Assembly: GCA_015062085.1 (NCBI GenBank)
Contig: SUVI01000092.1
Location: forward strand, 1-16,892
DNA length: 16,892 bases
Direction: 5' to 3'
Source: Planctomycetaceae bacterium
GTDB lineage: Bacteria > Planctomycetota > Planctomycetia > Pirellulales > Thermoguttaceae
This document shows positions 1-6,901 of the stretch, piece by piece. How positions within the stretch are numbered: the stretch's first letter is position 1; the number at the start of each line of letters is the position of its first letter. Made by a program: the position numbers and the translations under genes. The notes beneath the pieces are model-generated. The model did not search any database, had not been told where the DNA came from, and saw only the letters and a list, made by a program, of their open reading frames with translations.

Positions 1-61
1 AAATTCCGGGGCAATGAAGTACGAGACGTAAATTTTTTCTCAAAAATGGGGTTTCTCCCCC

Positions 62-90
62 TTGCGTTTCTGAATGGACCGGAGTATAAT
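62..90 (+). promoter_or_regulatory. sigma-70-type promoter for the uracil-DNA glycosylase gene
   Basis: TTGCGT (62-67) and a perfect TATAAT (85-90) are separated by 17 bp. Transcription would begin near 97. That would leave the AAGGG at 93-97 at or outside the 5' end of the message and favour the internal start codon at 139, which has AGGAG at 131-135. The match is by eye. Confidence 0.55.
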
Positions 91-105
91 CGAAGGGTAA
101 TGTAA

Positions 106-1269
106 ATGGATGGATCTTGGAGAAAAGAAGAGGAGCGCATGGCAGATTTAAGGCGGGCCGTCATTCAGCGGCTTCAGGCTTTGCAGTGTGCGGGAGTGGA
201 AGAGCTTTCGCGCACGCTGGCTGAAGGTCTGCTTGGAGCGCTCCGCGATCAGGAGACTTCGGCGTGCAGGGTCTCGTCAGAAATGCCGAAAGATCCGTCT
301 GCCGGACCTGAACGCGGTTTCGTGAAGCCGGTATCTCCTGTACCTTCTGCGGAGATGGCTGCGCCGGTGCAGGGGGCTTCGGTTTCAGGCTCCGCATTGC
401 CATGGGAAAAGCGCGTTTCACCTGTTCCGGGAGCGTCTGTTTCCCCCGGAGTTTTCCCCGCTGTTTCCTCCTCCTCTTCTTTATCGTCCTCCTCAGTTTC
501 CCGCTCCGGGTCAGTTTCCCGCTCCGGGTCAGTTTCCCGCGAGACTTCGGCCTTTCCTTCAACTTCCGGTTCCCGCCGGCCTGTCGCCATGGCCCCCAAA
601 CACCTTCCGCTTTCCCTTGAGATCATCATTCCGCCGCACGAGGACTACTCGGCACTTGCCGAAATGGAGGACCGTCACGAAGCGCTCCGTCTTCTTGGCG
701 AAAAAGTCTCTCGGTGTACCCGGTGCATCGATCTGGTCGGAAATCGTAAACAGACGGTCCTCGGGACAGGAAACCCTTACGCGGAGCTGATGTTTCTCGG
801 TGAGGCTCCCGGTGCGGATGAAGACCGGGCGGGGATCCCGTTCGTGGGGCGTGCGGGACAGCTGCTGACGAAAATGATCGAGAACGGAATGCAGATAAAT
901 CGTGAGGAGCAGACGTACATTTGCAATATTTTACGCTGCCGTCCGCCGGGAAACCGTGCGCCGATGCCGGAGGAGGCGTTCAAGTGCAGGCAGTTTCTCG
1001 ATACGCAGATCGACATCGTGAAACCGAAATTCATCTGCTGTCTCGGTGCGTCCGCGGCACAGTATCTCCTCGACACCACGACGACCATCAGCCGAATGCG
1101 TCTGCGTGAGTTCCGCTACCGGAACGCGACGGTGGTCTGTACCTACCATCCGGCCTACCTTTTGCGGAATCCTTCCCAGAAAAACGCGACCTGGCAAGAT
1201 CTGCAGTTTCTGATGAAACTCATGGGACTTCCGCTTCCGCCGCCGAAAGAGAGCAGTGCCGGAACTTGA
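106..1269 (+). CDS. udg: family-4 (Fe-S) uracil-DNA glycosylase with long N-terminal extension
   Basis: Removes uracil from DNA, the first step of base excision repair. The catalytic domain occupies about residues 190-378 of 387. It has the four expected cluster cysteines (C204 and C207 in CTRC, C278, C294), motif 1 GEAPGADEDRAG (232-243) followed by PFVGRAGQLL, and motif 2 HPAYLLRNP (348-356). Family-4 enzymes are usually about 190-240 residues. Here residues 1-190 are added: a short helical segment (about 10-48), then a Ser/Pro/Val-rich stretch containing an SVSRSG tandem repeat. The start is uncertain. ATG 106 has AAGGG eight bases upstream. ATG 139 (MADLRRAV) has AGGAG three bases upstream and fits the apparent promoter better, giving 376 residues. 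The gene appears to be transcribed alone. Family assignment is firm; the role of the extension is unknown. Confidence 0.92.
   Translation: MDGSWRKEEERMADLRRAVIQRLQALQCAGVEELSRTLAEGLLGALRDQETSACRVSSEMPKDPSAGPERGFVKPVSPVPSAEMAAPVQGASVSGSALPWEKRVSPVPGASVSPGVFPAVSSSSSLSSSSVSRSGSVSRSGSVSRETSAFPSTSGSRRPVAMAPKHLPLSLEIIIPPHEDYSALAEMEDRHEALRLLGEKVSRCTRCIDLVGNRKQTVLGTGNPYAELMFLGEAPGADEDRAGIPFVGRAGQLLTKMIENGMQINREEQTYICNILRCRPPGNRAPMPEEAFKCRQFLDTQIDIVKPKFICCLGASAAQYLLDTTTTISRMRLREFRYRNATVVCTYHPAYLLRNPSQKNATWQDLQFLMKLMGLPLPPPKESSAGT
493..540 (+). repeat. in-frame 18-bp tandem repeat in udg linker
   Basis: The unit TCAGTTTCCCGCTCCGGG occurs at 493-510 and 511-528, with a partial 12-base copy at 529-540. 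It encodes SVSRSG-SVSRSG-SVSR. The copies are identical at base level, so the expansion is recent or actively homogenised. It lies in the low-complexity linker before the glycosylase domain. Confidence 0.9.
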
Positions 1270-1423
1270 GTGTTGACGTGAGTACAAAAAATCGAATCGA
1301 TTCCGTCGCGGAAAGGAGTTTCCTTATTTTTCGTGTCCATCATGGAATTTTGAGGAATCTCGGTTTTCGCCGGGATTTTCCTTCCTTTACCCCAACCTTA
1401 ATTTACGATCCAAGAGGTCTTTT

Positions 1424-2716
1424 ATGAATCAGACTACCCGCCGTAATTTTTTGGCCGTTTCCGGTGCCGCAGCCGCCGCTGGCGCCGTTTTTTCCGGAAG
1501 CGGGATCCAAAGCGCACAGAGCGCAGAGAATGCGCAGGCTGACGCTCCGAAATCACTTTTTGCTTCTGCCGTCGTGCTTCAGAATCCGACGGAAACTTCG
1601 ATGAGTGCGTCCTGGACGCTCAACGGATACGCGACCGGATGGGTCGAATGGGGGCTTTCACCCGACAAACTGGACCAGAAGGCATGCGGGGCCGTCTGGG
1701 GACTGAAACCATACTCGGACCGCGTCATCAGCGTGACGATCAGCGGTCTGAAACCGAATACGAAATACTTTTACCGTGCCGCAGTTCGCGGTATCGATTT
1801 CCGCGGCGCATACAAAATCATCCCGAATGAAGAGGTCGAGTACACGGAAGTGAATTCCTTCACGACGCCGGGAAAAGACGCGAAGACGGCGAGTTTCGTC
1901 GTGGTGAACGACACCCACGAAGTGCAGGACATCCTTGCGCGTGAATTTGACCTGGCGAAAGAGCTGAAGCCGGACTATACGATCTGGAACGGCGACCTCG
2001 TGAATCATGTTGAGGGGCATGAAACGATCCAGAACGCGATCATGGATCCGGGAAAACGTGCGTTTGCGAATGACCATCCGCTGCTGGTGGGACGCGGAAA
2101 TCACGACACTCGCGGACGTTGGGCGCGTTATCTTGATGAGTATCTGACGCCGTGGAAGCAGGAAGATCCGAAGTATGCCGCTCTTGGCTATTCCAGCGTC
2201 GTGCGTCATGGAGACCTGGCTCTCATCTGCCTCGATACGGGGGAAGATAAACCGGACTTCCGCAAAGAATGGGGAACGCTGGCGGAATTTGAGCCGTACA
2301 TTGCGCTTCAGGGCGAGTGGCTGAAGGACGTCATGGAATCCGATGCGGTGAAGACGGCGAAATTCGTTCTGGTCTTCTGCCATATTCCGCTTTTCGATCC
2401 CCGTCCGGATGCGAATCCCGGTACGCTCGAGTACGGACATTCCGCCTGGAAGAAGCTGGGAGCGGAGCTTTGGGGCGAATCGCTTCAGAAAGCCGGCGTG
2501 CAGGCCGTCATTGCGGCACACGTGCACCATCATCGCGTGGATGCCCCGACGGAAACGCGCTGCTGGACGCAGATCACCGGCGGCGGCTGTGCGCTCAATG
2601 GAGCGACCGTGATCCACGGAAAAGTCGAAAACGACAAACTGAAGATCACGGTATACTCCGTCGCGACGAAAAAGGCGGTCACGGAACTGGAATTTGAACC
2701 GCGCAAGATCGGCTGA
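1424..2716 (+). CDS. Tat-exported purple-acid-phosphatase-like metallophosphoesterase
   Basis: Predicted exported phosphoesterase of 430 residues. The N-terminus MNQTTRRNFLAV followed by an Ala-rich hydrophobic stretch is a twin-arginine signal, so it is probably exported folded with its metals. Residues about 45-148 resemble the fibronectin-III-like N-domain of purple acid phosphatases (WVEWG, VTISGLKPNTKYFYR). The catalytic domain follows, with the calcineurin-type metal ligands in order: DTH (163-165), NGD (189-191), GNHD (225-228), CHIP (319-322) and AHVHHH (365-370). The last is AHxH where most family members have GHxH. AAGAGG (1412-1417) lies six bases before the ATG. The natural substrate cannot be read from sequence; phosphate scavenging from organic esters is an inference. 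Confidence 0.87.
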   Translation: MNQTTRRNFLAVSGAAAAAGAVFSGSGIQSAQSAENAQADAPKSLFASAVVLQNPTETSMSASWTLNGYATGWVEWGLSPDKLDQKACGAVWGLKPYSDRVISVTISGLKPNTKYFYRAAVRGIDFRGAYKIIPNEEVEYTEVNSFTTPGKDAKTASFVVVNDTHEVQDILAREFDLAKELKPDYTIWNGDLVNHVEGHETIQNAIMDPGKRAFANDHPLLVGRGNHDTRGRWARYLDEYLTPWKQEDPKYAALGYSSVVRHGDLALICLDTGEDKPDFRKEWGTLAEFEPYIALQGEWLKDVMESDAVKTAKFVLVFCHIPLFDPRPDANPGTLEYGHSAWKKLGAELWGESLQKAGVQAVIAAHVHHHRVDAPTETRCWTQITGGGCALNGATVIHGKVENDKLKITVYSVATKKAVTELEFEPRKIG

Positions 2717-2736
2717 TCCTTAAGACGCAGAGTATT

Positions 2737-2780
2737 CGGCAGTGTCCTGGTCTCATTTTGCTGGACGCTGCCGTTTGGGT
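2737..2780 (+). terminator. hairpin terminator after the first metallophosphatase
   Basis: CGGCAGTGTCC (2737-2747) pairs with GGACGCTGCCG (2763-2773) through 11 bp including one G-T wobble, with a 15-base loop. The following tract TTTGGGTGATTTTAG is only moderately T-rich, so termination may be partial. Confidence 0.55.
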
Positions 2781-2850
2781 GATTTTAGTTTAGAAATTTT
2801 AATTTGGTGTGTTTCATTTACCTAGAAAGGAACGCCCTAGAGAGGAATTT

Positions 2851-3732
2851 ATGCTCAGACGCCATTTTTTATTTCTTGCTTCGTCTTTTCCGCTCATACT
2901 TCAGGCAGGACGGACTTTCGGAAAAGACGGTAAAGCCGTCGACCCGCACCGGATCGCGCTGATCGCAGATACGCACATTGGAAAACCGGCACCGAAACAT
3001 TCAGAAAATCTGACCGGGATCGTAAATGAGATCCTCACGATGGATCCCCGGCCCGCGATGGTCTTCATTCTTGGCGACTTGGCATTTTCGTACGGAACGC
3101 AGGAAGAGTACCGAGAATTCAAGTCCCTGATGGCGCCTCTCGATGAAGCAGGGATCGCGTGGCACATCGTCGTGGGAAATCACGATACACGCGAAAACAT
3201 GTTTGAGGTCTTTCCGGAAAAGAAGATGGAAATTCCGGGGATGGAGGGACGTCAGATCGGTATCGTGGAGTCGGACGGAGTCGATTTCGTGATTTTGGAT
3301 TCCCGATTGGATGACACTCGTGCGTACATGGCCGAGAAGACGAAGTATCCGCACCGCCAGCCGTGGGACGGAACGATGGATGCGCGTCAGCAGGAATGGC
3401 TCGAAAAAACGCTGGCGAACTGGCCGAAGCCGGTTTTCGTGATGGCGCATCATCCGATCCATGAGACGAAACTTGCTCCCGTGCTCGCGAAGTATCCGGC
3501 CGTACAGGGGTATCTTTACGGGCATATGCATCAGTATCGCCGCAGTCAGGAAAAAAATGTAGAGCTTCTTTTGTTTCCAACGGCCAGTGAGAGGATCCAT
3601 GGGAAGACGGAGCCGAACGGTTTCGTCGTCCTGGATGTCCGCGAAAATGGTTTTGAGTTCACACTTCATGCACTTTCGAAGGCGCATCCGCTCGATAAAC
3701 ACATGGAAATATTGCGTAAAAAACCTCTCTGA
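2851..3732 (+). CDS. exported calcineurin-like metallophosphoesterase
   Basis: Predicted metal-dependent phosphoesterase of 293 residues. The order of ligands is that of the CpdA-like/Icc branch: DTH (40-42), GD (75-76), GNHD (109-112), HHPIH (200-204) and GHMH (224-227). ATG 2851 was chosen because AGAGG (2841-2845) sits five bases upstream and because the N-terminus then reads MLRRHFLFLASSF, a twin-arginine-like export signal. An in-frame ATG at 2809 would bury that signal. It is a different subfamily from the upstream gene: there is no fibronectin-like domain and the cores share only the metal motifs. The genes are 134 bp apart with a hairpin between. A weak promoter-like pair, TTGGGT (2775-2780) and TTTAAT (2798-2803), suggests separate transcription. 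Substrate unknown. Confidence 0.82.
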   Translation: MLRRHFLFLASSFPLILQAGRTFGKDGKAVDPHRIALIADTHIGKPAPKHSENLTGIVNEILTMDPRPAMVFILGDLAFSYGTQEEYREFKSLMAPLDEAGIAWHIVVGNHDTRENMFEVFPEKKMEIPGMEGRQIGIVESDGVDFVILDSRLDDTRAYMAEKTKYPHRQPWDGTMDARQQEWLEKTLANWPKPVFVMAHHPIHETKLAPVLAKYPAVQGYLYGHMHQYRRSQEKNVELLLFPTASERIHGKTEPNGFVVLDVRENGFEFTLHALSKAHPLDKHMEILRKKPL

Positions 3733-4143
3733 ATGCTCAGGGAAGGTCTAAAATGTGAGTTTTGGGGAAAATTTTTTGGGAAAAAGGAAAATTTTTTGAA
3801 AAAATTTTTTCCTTGAATTCATTCAAACAGGGAATCAAAATCGTGTTTTTAAAGAGGAGAAAAGCAATTTTGTCCTTGAAAATACGATACACGGCGCATT
3901 TTGTCAAAATCGCGAAGACCGCGAGTGAGGAAATTCCCCACCCCGCTTGAAAAAATTGCGAAGTGTGGTAAAATATGCTATGTTTATTTTATTCCCGACG
4001 CACGTCAAAATTCCGGCGGCAGATCATTTCGGAAGAATTTAGCGCATTTTGTGTTTTCGTGTCTGCCCGCTTGGAAGATCGGCGGCCTGTCCGTATGGTG
4101 TCAGATTTGGGGAATGCACTGAAAGTCAAGGGAATCGAGGATC
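3733..4143 (+). other. 411-bp intergenic region with promoter and long leader
   Basis: No convincing gene. A 7-bp hairpin (TCTCTGA 3726-3732 / TCAGGGA 3737-3743) overlaps the preceding stop but lacks a T tract. Positions 3760-3815 hold runs of A6 and T6, an AT-rich imperfect dyad that could be bent DNA or an upstream promoter element. The promoter at 3947-3974 implies a 5' leader of about 160 bases before the TPR gene. I found no recognisable riboswitch fold in it. Confidence 0.6.
3947..3974 (+). promoter_or_regulatory. extended -10 promoter of the TPR gene
   Basis: TTGAAA (3947-3952), 16-bp spacer and TAAAAT (3969-3974), the latter preceded by TGG as in an extended -10. From the -35 to just past the -10, 24 of 29 positions match the hisI promoter at 16140-16168. 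Both are preceded by a C-rich block (CCACCCC here, CTACCCC there). Confidence 0.65.
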
Positions 4144-5556
4144 ATGTCAAAAGAAAATATTGAACAGAATGAAATTTCGGAACAGCAGCCTGCGGGCGGA
4201 CTTCCGGAAATTTCACCAGCGCGCCGTAAGCAGCTTCAGAAAATGTTTGACATTGGGATGACGAAGAGCACCCAGAAGAGCTACGATTATGCGGTCGAGC
4301 TTCTCGCTCAGTGTGTGACGGCAGACCCTGGAAATGTTCAGTATGTGAAAGGCCTGCTCGATACTCTGAAGGCGAAGTATGAGAAGAATCGCGGCAAAGG
4401 TCACCCGATGGCTTTCCTGAAGATGATGGGTCCCAAAGGTGCGATGAAAAAGGGGACTGCGAAAGAAGATTGGAAAGCGGTCTGCGATGCCGGCGTGAAG
4501 GGGCTTTTATGGAATCCGTGGGATTTCCCGACGCTGAGTTACCTAGTCAAGGCGACGGTTGCGCTTGGATTTACAGATGTGCCGCTTCTTTATCTCAAGT
4601 GTGCGCTGGAAGGCGGCGGAAGAGATATTGCGGTAAACCGTTTTTGCGGGACGATGCTGGAAGAGCTTGGCCGTACGAATGAAGCGTATCAGTGTTGGCG
4701 CCGTGTCGATGAGATGAAGCCCGGCGACCCGGAAACGGAACGGACGCTGACGCGTTTGACGGTCGCGCGCACGATCAGTGAATCCGGTTACTCCGCAGGT
4801 CCGAAGAAGGACGCGAAGACGGTGGTCAAGGCGAAGGACGAGTCTGGAAAGACGCTCGAAATGACGCAGGAAGAACTGCTCGAGCATCAGATCTCTCAGC
4901 AGCCGACGAATGCGAACCGTTATCTGGAGCTGGCGGACATTCATATTCAGGTGGAAAACTTCACGAAGGCAGAAGACGTACTGCGCCGTGGTGTGGAAGC
5001 CTGTGGTCCCGGCGAAGGGCTTCAGGATAAGCTGGAAGATGTTCAGATCCGCCGCATGCGTCAGAAAATGGCCAAGGTGGATCGAAATAGTGACGAGTGG
5101 AAGAAGCTGCGTCTGGAAATGAACGATACCGAGCTGGAGATCTGGCGTAACCGCTGCATGCGTTACCCGAACAACTTGGGATTCAAGTACGACCTTGGTC
5201 TGCGTTACCAGATGAAGGGTGAAAATGACGAGGCGATCAAGCAGTTCCAGATCTCGAAGAAGGAACCTCGCCGAGCAGGTCTTTCCTGTCTGGCGCTTGG
5301 TCAGTGCTTCCAGGCCATCAAGCAGTACAGTCTTGCGATGGCGAACTTCCATGAAGCGATCGAAAAGATCCCGGACCGCGATGCGGAAAACCGCAAAAAA
5401 GCGTACTATCTTGCCGGAAAACTTGCGATGGCGCTGAAAGATTACGATCAGGCAAACGAGTTCCTGACGCAGCTTGCAGACATGGATTTCAGTTACAAAG
5501 ACGTCTCGGAACTTCTTGCGAAAGTGGAAGAGATCCGGAACGAATCCGCAGGTTGA
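4144..5556 (+). CDS. tetratricopeptide repeat protein of unknown function
   Basis: A 470-residue protein built of helical repeats. TPR-like units are visible around residues 44-77, 165-198, 255-288, 344-377, 380-411 and 417-448; the Leu/Tyr/Gly/Ala pattern is clearest at YLELADIHIQVENFTKAEDVL and FKYDLGLRYQMKGENDEAIK. Residues 215-245 form a charged, Lys-rich hinge between two repeat blocks. There is no signal peptide or membrane segment, so it is probably cytosolic. GAGG (4137-4140) precedes the ATG. It is monocistronic by position: its own promoter, and 185 bp before rpsT. TPR proteins are scaffolds, and nothing nearby identifies a partner. I do not recognise it as a named family. Confidence 0.85.
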   Translation: MSKENIEQNEISEQQPAGGLPEISPARRKQLQKMFDIGMTKSTQKSYDYAVELLAQCVTADPGNVQYVKGLLDTLKAKYEKNRGKGHPMAFLKMMGPKGAMKKGTAKEDWKAVCDAGVKGLLWNPWDFPTLSYLVKATVALGFTDVPLLYLKCALEGGGRDIAVNRFCGTMLEELGRTNEAYQCWRRVDEMKPGDPETERTLTRLTVARTISESGYSAGPKKDAKTVVKAKDESGKTLEMTQEELLEHQISQQPTNANRYLELADIHIQVENFTKAEDVLRRGVEACGPGEGLQDKLEDVQIRRMRQKMAKVDRNSDEWKKLRLEMNDTELEIWRNRCMRYPNNLGFKYDLGLRYQMKGENDEAIKQFQISKKEPRRAGLSCLALGQCFQAIKQYSLAMANFHEAIEKIPDRDAENRKKAYYLAGKLAMALKDYDQANEFLTQLADMDFSYKDVSELLAKVEEIRNESAG

Positions 5557-5645
5557 GCGGAAAACGAGTCAAATTCCAGCCTCTCGGCACCTGGACGGCG
5601 TTCGTGAGTCTGGAATATACCAGAGTAAAGAGAAATTTCGACAGT

Positions 5646-5669
5646 TTTGGAATTTAGTTTGGAATTTAG
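5646..5669 (+). repeat. perfect 12-bp tandem duplication upstream of rpsT
   Basis: TTTGGAATTTAG occurs twice in tandem (5646-5657, 5658-5669), about 75-95 bp before the rpsT start. A GATAAT at 5691-5696 follows but without a convincing -35 at normal spacing. The duplication may belong to the rpsT control region; no function is shown. Confidence 0.75.
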
Positions 5670-5721
5670 AAGCTGTCGGGGTTTCATTTCGATAATTTTT
5701 CATTTTTTCAAAGTTAAACAC

Positions 5722-5726
5722 AGGAG
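5722..5726 (+). promoter_or_regulatory. distant Shine-Dalgarno of rpsT
   Basis: AGGAG lies 15 bases before the rpsT ATG, longer than the usual 5-9. No in-frame start codon lies between, so the conserved MPNIKSAKKR start stays as called. Leader folding may bring the site closer, or the gene may be translated weakly. Confidence 0.45.
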
Positions 5727-5741
5727 CGATTTCGACGAATC

Positions 5742-6014
5742 ATGCCGAATATCAAGAGCGCTAAAAAACGTCTTCGTCAGAACGAAGCCAGAAAAGTCAC
5801 CAACTTGGCCATCAAACGCACTCTGCGCCGCAATTGCCGCAGTGTCCGCAATGCCGCTGCTGAAGGCGACATTGAGCTGGCGAACAGCTGCTTCAGACTT
5901 GCCTGCAAACATCTGGATCAGGCTGCCTCGAAACGGATCATCCACAAAAATACCGTTTCCCGTCTGAAGTCCCGTTTGTCCGCGTGCATCAAAGCCGCGA
6001 AAAACGCCGGCTGA
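5742..6014 (+). CDS. rpsT: 30S ribosomal protein S20
   Basis: Small-subunit protein that binds 16S rRNA early in assembly. The 90 residues match the family in length and character: MPNIKSAKKRLRQNEARK at the start, then Lys/Arg-rich helices with the conserved HKNTVSRLKSRL segment at about residues 68-79. It is a single gene bounded by a strong terminator. In other bacteria S20 can repress its own translation; the distant ribosome site and long leader here would suit that, but this is speculation. Confidence 0.97.
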   Translation: MPNIKSAKKRLRQNEARKVTNLAIKRTLRRNCRSVRNAAAEGDIELANSCFRLACKHLDQAASKRIIHKNTVSRLKSRLSACIKAAKNAG

Positions 6015-6026
6015 GTATCCGAATGA

Positions 6027-6077
6027 AAGCACGGCAGGCAGTCGGCGTTCCGGTGTCTGCCCCGCTTTTCCTTTTTC
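6027..6077 (+). terminator. intrinsic terminator of rpsT
   Basis: GGCAGGCA (6033-6040) pairs with TGTCTGCC (6054-6061) with one wobble. The outer arm AAGC (6027-6030) / GCTT (6064-6067) extends the stem across a 2x2 internal loop. TTTTCCTTTTTCT follows at 6066-6078. This is a good bacterial Rho-independent terminator. Confidence 0.8.
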
Positions 6078-6213
6078 TGTAAGAAGTAAATTCTTTCAGA
6101 AACGGGGTCGTTTTGTATTTTAAAGAGTTCTGCACATATTTGTGTAGGATCTTTTATTTTATTTCTTGACCTTTTCCAGAATTGCGCTTCGCGCGTTTTC
6201 ACAGGCAGTTTTC

Positions 6214-6744
6214 ATGAAAAAGCCCAGTATCGCGATTTATCCCGGTTCTTTTGATCCCATTACCCTTGGCCACTTGGACATTATGGAGCGTGCGAGCCGG
6301 ATCTTTGACCGACTGATCGTGGGGATTGGGATCAATCTAGAGAAAAAGCATCTTTTTACGCCGGAAGAGCGGATGGAACAGATCCGTCTTTCGACGCAGC
6401 ATCTCCCGAACATTGAGATCCGAACATTCAGCGGATTGGCGGTCCGTTTTGTTGAGGAGTGCGGGGCAAACGTCATGATCCGCGGAGTGCGTCCCATCAC
6501 GGACATACCTGCAGAGCTGACCATGATGATGGCGAATCGGCGTCTTTCGAGTAACGTGGAGACGCTTTTCATGATCGCGGACGGGGAGCTCGCACACGTT
6601 TCAAGTTCGCTGATCAAGCAGATCGCGGGGCTGGCAGGGCGAGAGGAATTCCGTAAATTTCTTCCGGAAGTCGTGATCCCTTCCGTGGAAGCGCGGTTTC
6701 GGAAATTGGAGCAGGACGGCGGAAGCGCAGAGACGCTTTCCTGA
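6214..6744 (+). CDS. coaD: phosphopantetheine adenylyltransferase
   Basis: Transfers AMP from ATP to 4'-phosphopantetheine to make dephospho-CoA, the penultimate step of coenzyme A synthesis. The 176 residues have the nucleotidyltransferase signature YPGSFDPITLGH (9-20) with TxGH, then RGVRPITD (90-97) and SSSLIKQIA (130-138), all typical of bacterial CoaD. The start ATG 6214 gives the canonical MKKPSIAIYPG; an upstream in-frame ATG at 6166 would add 16 unconserved residues. The usual aromatic/acidic stretch after RGxR...D (DFEYE in E. coli) reads DIPAE here, a mild divergence. It is probably monocistronic: the rpsT terminator lies upstream and a terminator overlaps its own stop codon. Confidence 0.95.
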   Translation: MKKPSIAIYPGSFDPITLGHLDIMERASRIFDRLIVGIGINLEKKHLFTPEERMEQIRLSTQHLPNIEIRTFSGLAVRFVEECGANVMIRGVRPITDIPAELTMMMANRRLSSNVETLFMIADGELAHVSSSLIKQIAGLAGREEFRKFLPEVVIPSVEARFRKLEQDGGSAETLS

Positions 6745-6752
6745 GTTTTTTT
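6721..6752 (+). terminator. intrinsic terminator overlapping the end of coaD
   Basis: GGAAGCG (6721-6727) pairs with CGCTTTCC (6734-6741) with one bulged T and a 6-base loop. TGAG follows, then seven Ts (6746-6752). The stem lies in the last codons of coaD and the stop codon sits between stem and T tract. Confidence 0.6.
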
Positions 6753-6797
6753 CCTGCGGGAGATTTTTTCCTGCGAGAGATTTTTTCCTGCAGATCG
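6747..6797 (+). repeat. 17-bp tandem repeat downstream of coaD
   Basis: Three 17-bp units, TTTTTTCCTGCGGGAGA (6747-6763), TTTTTTCCTGCGAGAGA (6764-6780) and a diverged third (6781-6797). The first T tract doubles as the coaD terminator tail, so the array multiplies the poly-T element. Confidence 0.85.
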
Positions 6798-6832
6798 GTA
6801 AAATTGAGGAAATTTTTTCACGATGAGGGGGC

Positions 6833-6860
6833 TGGACTTTTTTCAGATTTCGTCTATAAT
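6833..6860 (+). promoter_or_regulatory. promoter of top6B
   Basis: TGGACT (6833-6838) and TATAAT (6855-6860) with a 16-bp spacer. Transcription would begin near 6867, giving a leader of about 35 bases that contains AAGGGG (6885-6890) ahead of ATG 6902. Confidence 0.55.
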
Positions 6861-6901
6861 GTGGAAGAATTTTAGTGAAATCCAAAGGGGACCCACAGAC
6901 G

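Noticed and set aside
1273..1301. TTGACG-containing promoter before the first metallophosphatase
   Set aside because: A good -35 at 1273-1278 but no acceptable -10 at 16-18 bp.
1658..2617. Reverse-strand open frame of 319 codons opposite the first metallophosphatase
   Set aside because: His/Arg-rich mirror composition, no domain, and the forward frame has a signal and all metal ligands.
3762..4261. Several overlapping forward open frames of 60-75 codons before the TPR gene
   Set aside because: No ribosome sites, no domain signal, low-complexity starts; they overlap the promoter and leader.
5609..5624. Hairpin TCTGG-AATATA-CCAGA as terminator of the TPR gene
   Set aside because: Only 5 bp of stem and no T tract; too weak to call.
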